NCBI GenBank assembly: GCA_903822975.1
Contig: CAIJRD010000002.1
Location: 1-64,000, forward strand
Direction: 5' to 3'
Length of the DNA stretch: 64,000 bases
Source of the DNA: an uncultured Sinobacteraceae bacterium
GTDB taxonomy: Bacteria; Pseudomonadota; Gammaproteobacteria; Nevskiales; Nevskiaceae
Part shown: piece after piece, positions 56,646-64,000 of the stretch
Layout of the letters: each line of letters opens with the position of its first letter
Numbering within the stretch: the stretch's first letter is position 1
The notes under the pieces: model-generated
Seen by the model: only the letters and a program-made list of their open reading frames with translations
Told to the model about the DNA's origin: nothing
The model's database searches: none
Made by a program: the position numbers and the translations under genes

Positions 56646-57084
56646 CGGCGCGGCTTTTCGATGTCGTCGCCGCTGGATCACTCGCGTATCGGCCGTGGGC
56701 GCGCAAACTGAAGATCGACGAGTCGAACGGTGGGTTCGACCGGATGCGCGTTTCCGATTCAGCATGGCGCCAGCTGTCGAGCCGCTACAGGATGGGTCGC
56801 ACACCGAGTCGCCGGAGCCGTTTGCCGAGCTGAGCGCCTTCGGGCGTTGCGCAGGCAGGCGGTCAGACAAGGCGGCATGGTCCGTCCTGGCCCCGCGCCT
56901 CGGACCGCTAGACCAAAGTGACTTTCCGCGCGCCGCAACTGCGCGCAGGCAGCCACGGTGAAAGCGACTCACCCATTTGTATCAGGCCGTTGCGGCGCCC
57001 GACCGGCTATCGTGCAGGCCATGTCCGGGGTCGGCGCCGAGGCGCGGATTTCCGGCTTATCGAAAATCAACAACAGGCAGCCTC
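56646..57084. other. Divergent intergenic region
   Basis: A 439-bp gap between the PAS-GGDEF gene and the DUF35 gene. The GGDEF frame remains open through most of it, but the residues are low complexity and non-homologous. No promoter, repeat or RNA feature is supported. Confidence 0.5.
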
Positions 57085-57537
57085 ATGACCGCACCCAACG
57101 AAGCCGCGCCAGCACCGGACGCCGTGCCCACCGCAGCCAAGCCGACGCGCCTGGCACCCATCGTCACGCTCGACGCCAAGTTCTTTTGGGACGCGTCGGA
57201 CCGCGAAGAATTCGTCGGTCAGCAGTGCGGCGCCTGCGGCAAGTTCCGCTTCCCGCCGGCACCGATGTGCGCGCACTGCAACAGCCTGGATACCCGCATC
57301 GTGCAACTGTCCGGACGCGGCAAGGTGGTCAGCTGGATCAAGCCGATCCATCCACCGGCGTTCGGCTTCAAGGAGCCGCCGACGGTCGCGGTGATCGAAC
57401 TGGAGGAGGGCACGCGCTTCGTCTCCAACGTGGTCGGCATCGCGTTCGAAGCGGTGACGATGAACATGGCCGTCGAAGTCTGCTTCGAGGCGACGATGGG
57501 TAATCACAAGGTGCCGGTTTTCCGGCCCGCACAATAA
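57085..57537 (+). CDS. DUF35 OB-fold / zinc-ribbon protein
   Basis: A 150-residue protein with a rubredoxin-like zinc ribbon (CGACGKFRFPPAPMCAHC, about residues 48-65) and an OB-fold (SGRGKVVSWIKPIHPP, AVIELEEGTRFVSNVVG). DUF35 proteins are obligate partners of thiolase-like enzymes; in steroid degraders, a DUF35 domain partners Ltp2 in the retro-aldol step that ends side-chain removal. The Ltp2-like gene is 13 bp downstream, which supports that pairing. The first 30 residues are Ala/Pro-rich. Confidence 0.85.
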   Translation: MTAPNEAAPAPDAVPTAAKPTRLAPIVTLDAKFFWDASDREEFVGQQCGACGKFRFPPAPMCAHCNSLDTRIVQLSGRGKVVSWIKPIHPPAFGFKEPPTVAVIELEEGTRFVSNVVGIAFEAVTMNMAVEVCFEATMGNHKVPVFRPAQ

Positions 57538-57550
57538 TCGAGCCGCTGCC

Positions 57551-58711
57551 ATGACCCAAAGACAAGCCGCCATCGTTGGCATCGGCGCTACCGAATTTTC
57601 CAAGGAGTCCGGTCGCACCGAACTGCAGCTGGCCGCCGAATGTGCCAAGGCTGCCTGCGACGACGCCGGTATCAGCCCGAAAGACATCGACGGCATGATC
57701 ACCTTCACGATCGACAACAGCGACGAGATCGGTCTCGCACGCTGTCTCGGTGTGAAGGATCTGGCCTACACCTCGCGCATACCGGGCGGCGGCGCCGCGG
57801 CGGCGGCAACGCTGTATCACGCGATGGCGCTGATCGACGCGAACGTCTGCGAGAACGTGCTGATCTGGCGTGCGATGAACGAGCGCTCGCAATACCGTTT
57901 CGGGCAGACGCCGACCAACATGTCCGGCTATACCGCCGGCCACGGCACCGGTTCGCTGCTGTGGTGCATTCCGTTCGGCGCGATGACGCCCGGCACCTGG
58001 GCGGGTCTGGCGGGACGTCCGTACATGGAAAAATACGGCGTCACCAATCGCGACTTCGGTCTGCTGTCGGTGCAGCAGCGCAAGTATGCGTCGACCAATC
58101 CGAAGGCCTGGTTCTACGAAAAGCCGATTACGCTCGACGATCACCAGAACTCACGCTGGATCGTCGAACCGGTGCTGCGCCTGCTCGATTGCTGCCAGGA
58201 GAGCGACGGTGCAGTGGCGATTCTGGTGACGTCGATGGAGCGCGCGCGCGATCTCAAGCAGCCACCGGTGCGCATCCTTGGCGCTACGCAGTCGATTCCG
58301 CGCAACGTCGAAGTGATCGCCAATTTCTATCACGACGATCTCGCCGTGATGCCGGAAGCCGAGGGCACCGCCAAGCGTCTCTACAAGCAGACCGGCATGA
58401 AGCCCGGCGACATGCAGGCCGCGATGATTTACGACGCGTTCAGTCCGCATGTGTTCATGCAGCTCGAAGCGTTTGGATTCTGCAAGCGCGGCGAAGCCAA
58501 GGATTTCATCGCCAGCGGCGAAATCGATATCGGCGGCAAGCTGCCGATCAACACGCACGGCGGACTGATGGGCGAGGCCTACATCCACGGCATGAACACG
58601 ATGGCCGAAGGCGTGCGCCAGGTGCGCGGGTCGGCGGTCAATCAGGTGCGCAACGTGCGCAACGTGCTGGTGTCCTCGGGGATGGCCGGCGCGATACTCG
58701 CGCGCGACTGA
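57551..58711 (+). CDS. Ltp2/SCP-x-like thiolase-fold aldolase
   Basis: A 386-residue thiolase-superfamily protein of the lipid-transfer (SCP-x/Ltp) branch (AIVGIGATEFSKESGRTELQL start, TNMSGYTAGHGTGSLLW, GGKLPINTHGGLMGEAYIHGMN). In steroid catabolism, Ltp2 with DUF35 cleaves the 17-hydroxy side-chain CoA ester, releasing propionyl-CoA. The usual thiolase nucleophilic Cys motif is not evident, as expected for the aldolase branch. Role is inferred from the DUF35 partner and the catabolic setting. Confidence 0.8.
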   Translation: MTQRQAAIVGIGATEFSKESGRTELQLAAECAKAACDDAGISPKDIDGMITFTIDNSDEIGLARCLGVKDLAYTSRIPGGGAAAAATLYHAMALIDANVCENVLIWRAMNERSQYRFGQTPTNMSGYTAGHGTGSLLWCIPFGAMTPGTWAGLAGRPYMEKYGVTNRDFGLLSVQQRKYASTNPKAWFYEKPITLDDHQNSRWIVEPVLRLLDCCQESDGAVAILVTSMERARDLKQPPVRILGATQSIPRNVEVIANFYHDDLAVMPEAEGTAKRLYKQTGMKPGDMQAAMIYDAFSPHVFMQLEAFGFCKRGEAKDFIASGEIDIGGKLPINTHGGLMGEAYIHGMNTMAEGVRQVRGSAVNQVRNVRNVLVSSGMAGAILARD

Positions 58712-58716
58712 ACGCG

Positions 58717-59784
58717 ATGCCTTCGAGCGTGGCCAGCAGCGTTGTGACCGGGCCGGCGGCCGATGCGGCCGGCGACACGGTATCTGGCGCCGACGCGCCT
58801 GCGCACGGCGATCGCCTGCTGTCCTTGCGACTCGACGCTAGGCCAGCACGCGACGGCGCGGCACCGCTGAAATGCGCGGTCGATCTGCGTATCCCGAACC
58901 GGATCACACAGCCGGCGCGATTGCTGGTGTGCCTGCCAGGCGGTGGCATGAACCGTCGCTTCTTCGACTTGATGTCGGGCGACGACGACAGTTACAGCTT
59001 TGCCCGTGCGATGACGGCGCAGGGCTATCTGGTGGCAATGCTGGATCATCCCGGCATCGGCGACAGCGATCGACCACTCGACGCCGACACGCTGACGCCG
59101 GACTTCATCGCCGACGCCAATGCGCAGGTCACCGCGCAGCTGTTGAGCGGACTGCGTAGCGGCACACTCGATTCTGGTGTGGCCGCGCTGCCGACCTTGC
59201 AGAGCATCGGCGTGGGGCACTCGATGGGCGCGATGCTGACCGTGCTGCAGCAGGCCGCACATGCGCAGCACCGGGCCATCGCGGTGCTTGGTTTCAGCAC
59301 GCGCGGCTTGCCGGAATACGTCAGCACCGAGGTGCTGGCGCTGAGTCGCACCGAGCAGCGCGCGCGTTTGGTCGAACTCGCGCGCCTGAGCTTCGCCAAG
59401 CCGGCGACGGCCGCACCGGCCGCGCCGCGTTCGGGCGACGCAGCGAACACGGGTGATTTCTATGCCGCCGGCAAGGCTGAGCCACGCGGTGCCGCAGCAT
59501 TGCGTCCGGCACTGGATCGCATGCTGACACTGCCGGCCTTCCTGTCGATGTTGCCCGACAATATCGCCGAGGCCTGCGCGCAGATCCGAGTGCCGGTGTT
59601 CATCGGCCTCGGCGAACTCGACATCGCCGGCCCCACACACGCGGTGCCTGCGAGCTTCGCTGCGAGCACGGAGGTCTGCTTGCATATCCTGCCGCAGGCC
59701 GGCCACAGTCACTTCATATTCGCCGCCCGGCGCGGCCTGTTCCGGCGCATGGCGCAGTGGCTGCGCGCGCTGGCAGAAGAATGA
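58717..59784 (+). CDS. Alpha/beta hydrolase
   Basis: A 355-residue alpha/beta hydrolase: oxyanion region CLPGGGMNRRFFD, nucleophile Ser in VGHSMGAM, acid in GLGELDIAGP and His in QAGHSHFIF. A 60-residue polar N-terminal region and an Ala-rich insert (about residues 228-250) are unusual. It could be a thioesterase or ester hydrolase for the surrounding CoA pathway; the substrate is unknown. It follows the aldolase gene after 5 bp. Confidence 0.78.
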   Translation: MPSSVASSVVTGPAADAAGDTVSGADAPAHGDRLLSLRLDARPARDGAAPLKCAVDLRIPNRITQPARLLVCLPGGGMNRRFFDLMSGDDDSYSFARAMTAQGYLVAMLDHPGIGDSDRPLDADTLTPDFIADANAQVTAQLLSGLRSGTLDSGVAALPTLQSIGVGHSMGAMLTVLQQAAHAQHRAIAVLGFSTRGLPEYVSTEVLALSRTEQRARLVELARLSFAKPATAAPAAPRSGDAANTGDFYAAGKAEPRGAAALRPALDRMLTLPAFLSMLPDNIAEACAQIRVPVFIGLGELDIAGPTHAVPASFAASTEVCLHILPQAGHSHFIFAARRGLFRRMAQWLRALAEE

Positions 59785-59803
59785 TCATGCAATCGGAGGA
59801 AAC

Positions 59804-60133
59804 ATGTCGAACACTGTTTTGAATGTCGTTTTAAAAGCGGGTGCGCGCTTCAAGAGTGCGGTCTGCGATGCACAGGTGATGGTGATCAAAGCGCCGCCCG
59901 GCGAACACAGCCTGGCCTGCGGCGGTGCCGCGATGCTTGCCGCGGCCGCAACAGCGCCTGCGGATGCCACACTCGACCCGGCACTCGCCGGCGAGACGCT
60001 GATCGGCAAACGCTACGTCAATGCCGACGAATCGCTGGAGCTGCTGTGCACCAAGGGCGGCAAAGGCACGCTGGTGCTCGACGGTACGCCGCTGGAAATC
60101 AAACAGGCCAAGCAACTGCCGTCGTCGGACTGA
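59804..60133 (+). CDS. Small conserved-type protein of unknown function
   Basis: A 109-residue soluble protein without a family I can name. GGAGG lies 8 nt before ATG 59804, so it is translated. A CGGAAM motif follows an HSLAC segment near residue 38; the C-terminal half (GKRYVNADESLELLCTKGGKGTLVLDG) looks beta-rich. It sits 31 bp before the acyl-CoA synthetase gene and may be its accessory factor, by position only. Confidence 0.65.
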   Translation: MSNTVLNVVLKAGARFKSAVCDAQVMVIKAPPGEHSLACGGAAMLAAAATAPADATLDPALAGETLIGKRYVNADESLELLCTKGGKGTLVLDGTPLEIKQAKQLPSSD

Positions 60134-60164
60134 TGCGGGACTCGCCCGAGGAGACGCGCCTGCT

Positions 60165-61673
60165 ATGAACATCGCAATGATTCTGGACATGGCCGCCGAA
60201 GCCTTCGGCGAGCGCGTGGCCGTGGTCTCCGGCGAGCACCGCTACACCTATGCCGAATTGCGCGTGCTCGCGCAGCGCCTCGCGGCAAGCTTGAAGCATT
60301 CCGGCGCCGGTCATCTGGCGCTGCTCGACGTCAATAGCCCCGCCGCACCAGTTGCGATATTCGCCGCCGCCTATGCCGGCATCGCCTACGTGCCGCTGAA
60401 CTACCGTTTGACGCGTGCCGAAATCAACGAACTGATCGACCGGATTGCACCGGCAACGCTGATCGTCAACCCCGAGACGCGCGCATTGGTCGATGCACGA
60501 GCCGACGTTCGTCTGCTCGATCGCGCAGATGTGCTGGCGTCCGCCGCTACCGATCCGGTAGCTATCGAAGCGCCCGAAGATCCGCGCGCGGTCGCTGTGC
60601 AGCTGTTTACCAGCGGCACTACCGGCAAGCCGAAGGCGGCGATTCTGCGCCACGAAAACCTGATGTCGTACATCGTCGGCACGGTCGAGTTCGCCGCTGC
60701 CGATGAAGATGATGCGATTCTGGTGACGGTGCCGCCGTATCACATCGCGGGAATCTCAGCCGTGCTGAGCTCGACCTACGCCTGTCGCCGCATGGTGCAG
60801 TTGGAGAATTTCGAGCCGAGCGCCTGGCTCGCGGCGTGTGCCCGTGAGTGCGTCAGCAACGCTTTCATCGTGCCGACGATGCTGTCGCGCATCGTCGAGC
60901 ACCTCGGTGACGCACCGGCTGCGTTACCGAAGCTGCGCGCGCTGGCCTACGGCGGCGGCAAGATGCCGCAGTCGACCATCGAGCGCGCGATGCGGCTGTT
61001 TCCGCAGGTCGATTTCACCAATGCCTATGGCCTGACCGAAACCAGTTCAACCATCGCTGTACTCGGTCCCGACGATCATCGTGCGGCCGCGGCGAGTGAA
61101 GACCCGGCGATCCGTCGTCGTCTCGGCTCGGTCGGCAAGCCAACGGCAGCAGTCGAAATCGAAGTGCGCGACGAAGGCGGCCGCGTGCTCGGGCCGGAAG
61201 AGGCGGGACTGGTGTTCGTGCGCGGTGGGCAGGTCAGTGGTGAATATCTGGCGCTCGGCAGCCAGCTCGACGGCGACGGCTGGTTCCCGACGCGCGATCG
61301 TGGCTATACCGATGCGGAAGGCTTTCTGTTTCTCGACGGTCGCGCCGACGACGTGATCGTTCGCGGCGGCGAGAACATCTCGCCGGGCGAGATCGAGGAT
61401 GCGCTGCTGTCGCATCCGGCGGTTGCGGATGCGGCGGTGGTCGCGATGCCGGATGAGCAGTGGGGTGAGGCCGTTGCCGCTGCGATCGTGCTGAAAGCCG
61501 GTGCGAACGCGAGCGTCGCCGAATTGCAGGAATGCGTGAAGCAGCGCCTGCGCTCGTCGCGCGTGCCGCAGGCGATCGTGTTCAAGGAGGCGCTGCCGTA
61601 CAACGAACTCGGCAAGGTGCTGCGTCGCGTGATTCGCCAGGAATTCGTCCAGGCCGCCTCGATCGCAGCCTGA
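60165..61673 (+). CDS. Acyl-CoA synthetase (AMP-forming)
   Basis: A 502-residue ANL-family ligase: P-loop LFTSGTTGKPKAA, A5 motif NAYGLTETSS, A7 TRDRGYTDAEGFLFLDGRADD, A8 GGENISPGEIEDALLSHP and the C-terminal catalytic Lys in NELGKVLRR. It activates a carboxylic acid as its CoA thioester; a steroid-acid substrate is likely from context, but motif similarity to FadD3 is not close enough to use that name. ATG 60165 gives the normal N-terminus; a weak gag-rich site lies upstream. Confidence 0.88.
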   Translation: MNIAMILDMAAEAFGERVAVVSGEHRYTYAELRVLAQRLAASLKHSGAGHLALLDVNSPAAPVAIFAAAYAGIAYVPLNYRLTRAEINELIDRIAPATLIVNPETRALVDARADVRLLDRADVLASAATDPVAIEAPEDPRAVAVQLFTSGTTGKPKAAILRHENLMSYIVGTVEFAAADEDDAILVTVPPYHIAGISAVLSSTYACRRMVQLENFEPSAWLAACARECVSNAFIVPTMLSRIVEHLGDAPAALPKLRALAYGGGKMPQSTIERAMRLFPQVDFTNAYGLTETSSTIAVLGPDDHRAAAASEDPAIRRRLGSVGKPTAAVEIEVRDEGGRVLGPEEAGLVFVRGGQVSGEYLALGSQLDGDGWFPTRDRGYTDAEGFLFLDGRADDVIVRGGENISPGEIEDALLSHPAVADAAVVAMPDEQWGEAVAAAIVLKAGANASVAELQECVKQRLRSSRVPQAIVFKEALPYNELGKVLRRVIRQEFVQAASIAA

Positions 61674-61682
61674 CTGTCCGGC

Positions 61683-62030
61683 TCAGCTGCCGCCGGCGCT
61701 GACCACGTGCAGACGCAGATGCCGCTCGCGCACGTACAGGAACAGCGGGAACGCGAACGAGAAGGCCAGGAACGCACCGAGCAAGGGGTAGATCCACGCG
61801 AAGCGCATGCCGATGCGGCGCGCTTCCGGGAACACCCAGACGACGAAGACGACGAAGGCGACCGTAAGGTCGAGCGTCAGCGAGGTTGAAGCAGGATTCA
61901 CCAGGCCTTGCCGCACGAAGTCGAGCAGGCTGGCGCTACCGCCTTGCGCAAAGTACTGCAGGTTGTAGTGCCAGGTGCCGATGAGGCCGCAGAGGGCGAG
62001 CAGGGCGTACAGCGGTTCGCGGAGTTTCAT
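61683..62030 (-). CDS. DUF2834 membrane protein
   Basis: A 115-residue protein with three hydrophobic segments (LYALLALCGLIGTWHYNLQ, LTLDLTVAFVVFVVWVF, WIYPLLGAFLAFSFAFPLFLYV), the usual DUF2834 layout. Its function is unknown. It converges on the acyl-CoA synthetase gene with a 9-bp gap; its 5' flank carries the 9-bp repeat array. Confidence 0.82.
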   Translation of the reverse strand: MKLREPLYALLALCGLIGTWHYNLQYFAQGGSASLLDFVRQGLVNPASTSLTLDLTVAFVVFVVWVFPEARRIGMRFAWIYPLLGAFLAFSFAFPLFLYVRERHLRLHVVSAGGS

Positions 62031-62060
62031 GGGATCGGTCTCGGTGATGCGAAAAAGGGC

Positions 62061-62096
62061 TTGTATGGCTTGTATGGCTTGTATGGCTTGTATGGC
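62061..62096. repeat. 9-bp tandem repeat ttgtatggc, four units
   Basis: Four perfect ttgtatggc units lie 30 bp upstream of the DUF2834 start, with a fifth related ttgtatggc at 62119-62127. It may affect that gene's promoter spacing. Confidence 0.9.
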
Positions 62097-62258
62097 ATGC
62101 AGGCTTGTCGTTCAGGCTTGTATGGCATGAAGGCGACCGCCGCAGCTTAGCGCCGGGTCGAGACGCCGGTGCACAGTGCGGTAGAAAAAACTTCAGTTTC
62201 TGAATTGCCGAGCAGGTTCCCAATTGCTGCGCGGCAAAAAATCGGAAGGACGGAATCA

Positions 62259-62738
62259 ATGAGCTTCGTAATCGATCGAAAGCTGACAATCGATGCCCCT
62301 GCGTCAGTCGTCTGGGAAGTGGTCAGCGATTTGCCGCGCTATGCCGAATGGAACCCGTTCTGCATCGAATGCGCGTCGACGCTGCGGCCGGGCGATCCGA
62401 TCGACATGAAGGTCAAGCTGCTGGCGAAGCCGCAGGCACAGCGGGAATGGATCAGCGAATTCATCGATGGCGAGCGCTTCGCCTATTGCACGAAGCCGAT
62501 GCCGCTCGGCGCTCTGTCGAGCCTGCGCTTTCACCAGGTCGATGCCGACGGCACCACACGCACGCGTTACCAATCGTATTTTCATTTGCGCGGCTGGCTG
62601 CGGCCGCTGGTGCTGATGCTGTTCCGCACAAAGCTTGAACACGGATTCGCCGCAATGAACGCCGCCGTGCAGACGCGCGCCGAGCGGCTGTGGCGTGAAC
62701 GCAGCGGGCCTGCCGCCGCGGATGGCGTGAGCGCCTGA
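62259..62738 (+). CDS. SRPBCC-family protein
   Basis: A 159-residue START/SRPBCC-fold protein (IDRKLTIDAPASVVWEVVSD, YAEWNPFCIEC, WISEFIDGERFAY), a hydrophobic-ligand-binding domain. It may carry or modify a lipid or steroid, by family and location only. GGAAGGA precedes ATG 62259 by 8 nt and decides the start over frames open to 62169. Confidence 0.82.
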   Translation: MSFVIDRKLTIDAPASVVWEVVSDLPRYAEWNPFCIECASTLRPGDPIDMKVKLLAKPQAQREWISEFIDGERFAYCTKPMPLGALSSLRFHQVDADGTTRTRYQSYFHLRGWLRPLVLMLFRTKLEHGFAAMNAAVQTRAERLWRERSGPAAADGVSA

Positions 62739-62770
62739 AGCGGGCGGTCGCGAAATCCTTGTGACGAAGC

Positions 62771-62820
62771 GATCGAATGCGTTGGGATGCGTTGGGATGC
62801 GTTGGGATGCGTTCGGATGC
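62771..62820. repeat. 10-bp tandem repeat, five units
   Basis: Three perfect gttgggatgc units flanked by gatcgaatgc and gttcggatgc, about 30 bp after the SRPBCC gene. Confidence 0.9.
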
Positions 62821-62950
62821 AGGGGACCGTCGATCGCTGCGGTTTCGCGGTGGTGATGTGCAAATGAGTGGTTCGCGGCCGGACGGATTGATAGCAGGTG
62901 AAGTTGGCTCACAGTTCAGCAACAGCACGAGCCGCTGTGTCGGGACCAGC

Positions 62951-62986
62951 ACCAGCACCTTCACCCGCACCAGCACCTTCACCCGC
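62951..62986. repeat. 18-bp direct repeat, two units
   Basis: Two adjacent perfect copies of accagcaccttcacccgc, just before the last gene of the window. Confidence 0.85.
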
Positions 62987-63023
62987 GCTGCACACGCAAC
63001 GCAGCATCGCGCATGATTCGGGC

Positions 63024-64000
63024 ATGCCGGACTTGAACCGACCAGATAGCACTCCCGAACGCGAGCCCGAGCGTGCGAACGAACGTGCGAACGAGCGTGC
63101 GAACGAGCGCGCGCGCAACGGTGCGTCCGAATGCGCGCCAAATCTCGCGCCCGCGCATGCGTCCGAGGCCGCGCGGCGGTCTGCGAGTCAGGCCGCGCGC
63201 GAGCCGGTTGCTACATCTGCATCTGCGTCGGCTGAATGCGAGCCGCCGTTCGAGTCGCAAGCTGATTCCGAGAACTCCGCGGCGATCGAGGCCACTGCGG
63301 CGCGCTATGCCGCTCGGCTGCTAAAGGATCTCGAGCTGACAGCACCAGGCACGGTGACGCCACCGCAGCAGCATCCGGCGCTGCGCGCGGCCGATTGTGG
63401 ACTGATGGCCTTGACCGGCGTCGCCGATGCGGCGCCAAAAGTCTGCATTGCGCCGCTGGCTGCCTGTGCCGACGGCGCCTGGGCGGCACTGCTTGCGCTA
63501 GTGCCGACTGCAGAGGCCGCGTCGAGCCAGGGCAGCGGCGATGCCGCCTGGTTTGCGCAAGGCGGTGCGATGCGCTTGACCGAACGCGCGGCGCACGCGG
63601 GTCATCGACGGCGCGGCGCCGTATCGCCCGGCGGGAGTTGCCATCTGCTCGACACCGCCAACACCGTCATCGCAGTCAATCTCGCGCGCGCCGACGACTG
63701 GCGTCTGCTGCCCGCCTGGCTCGAAGACGATGGCCCCGAACTCGAACTCGAACCCGACCCCGAGGCCGGCGCGGGTGCTGGTTCGGAGTCCGCATGGCGC
63801 AATCTCGCAGCGCGGGTCATGCAGCGCGACGGCGAGGCCTTGGTTGCACGCGCACGCCTGCTCGGGCTTGCGGCCTGCGCCGTCCAACCCATTCGCGGCG
63901 ACGCGGATGCGCCAGGTCGAGGTGAGGAGTTCGCAGATACGCACACCGCTGCGCGGCCAAACGAACCGGGCCGTGCGAACGCGGTGCAGGCAGGAAACGC
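63024..64000 (+). CDS. CaiB/BaiF-like CoA-transferase, partial (right edge)
   Basis: The frame from ATG 63024 is open through the last base, so at least 325 residues are encoded and the gene continues beyond the window. After a low-complexity N-terminus with an in-frame 12-bp repeat (ERAN units, about residues 16-28) the sequence turns into a class III CoA-transferase-like fold (HPALRAADCGLMALTG, VSPGGSCHLLDTANTVIAVNLARADDWRLLPAWL). The start may lie further in, because the first 90 residues are not family-like. Likely another CoA-ester enzyme of the catabolic region. Confidence 0.65.
   Translation, partial: MPDLNRPDSTPEREPERANERANERANERARNGASECAPNLAPAHASEAARRSASQAAREPVATSASASAECEPPFESQADSENSAAIEATAARYAARLLKDLELTAPGTVTPPQQHPALRAADCGLMALTGVADAAPKVCIAPLAACADGAWAALLALVPTAEAASSQGSGDAAWFAQGGAMRLTERAAHAGHRRRGAVSPGGSCHLLDTANTVIAVNLARADDWRLLPAWLEDDGPELELEPDPEAGAGAGSESAWRNLAARVMQRDGEALVARARLLGLAACAVQPIRGDADAPGRGEEFADTHTAARPNEPGRANAVQAGN

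Overview
The window looks like the chromosome of a GC-rich gammaproteobacterium that degrades steroids. The housekeeping synteny (sdhE-ygfX; rpoE-rseA-rseB-mucD; lepA-lepB-DUF4845-rnc-era-recO-pdxJ-acpS) is typical of Gammaproteobacteria. A Nevskiales/Solimonadaceae-like or Xanthomonadales-related host is my inference; no rRNA or tRNA gene was seen to settle it.

Layout. (1) 1-1108: a 114-bp tandem repeat that runs off the left edge, then sdhE and the membrane protein gene ygfX. (2) 1386-7925, minus strand: nitrate uptake, with sensor/antiterminator pair nasT-nasS followed by an outer-membrane porin and the ABC transporter nrtA-nrtB-nrtD. The leader before the porin has two ANTAR-type hairpins and a strong intrinsic terminator, the expected RNA target of NasT. 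(3) 8066-11483, minus: overlapping nadB-mobA-moeA. (4) 11659-23455, plus: the envelope-stress sigma factor and its regulators, lepA, lepB, rnc, era, recO, pdxJ and acpS. (5) 23465-26227, minus: a winged-helix / Ser-Thr kinase / TPR protein transcribed away from the catabolic block.

(6) 26622-46299, plus: a steroid-catabolism block. An HsaC/TesB-like extradiol dioxygenase is followed by genes resembling the mycobacterial HIP (C/D-ring) pathway: ipdA, ipdB, a crotonase, ipdC, echA20, acyl-CoA dehydrogenases, fadA6, an SDR, then (after a terminator) another dehydrogenase, fadE30, ipdF, a MaoC hydratase, a second thiolase, and a YCF48 beta-propeller/RND exporter pair. Ring-opened steroid acids would be CoA-activated, beta-oxidised, opened by EchA20 and IpdAB, and thiolysed to central metabolites.

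(7) 46332-49187: a remnant integron: a 3'-truncated intI, an attI-like region, three attC-like sites and cassette genes (an unknown small protein, a TauD-like dioxygenase and a zinc-ribbon protein), with base composition less GC-rich than the flanks. (8) 49480-64000: a YadGH-like ABC exporter, then further CoA-ester metabolism: amidohydrolase, a fused double CaiB/BaiF protein, a DUF35/Ltp2-like aldolase pair, alpha/beta hydrolase, acyl-CoA synthetase and a CoA-transferase cut by the right edge, with a PAS-degenerate-GGDEF protein among them.

Many intergenic gaps carry short perfect or decayed tandem repeats with 8-18-bp units, an unusual and consistent trait of this chromosome. Protein functions are from recognised motifs and family resemblance by eye; no database search was run.
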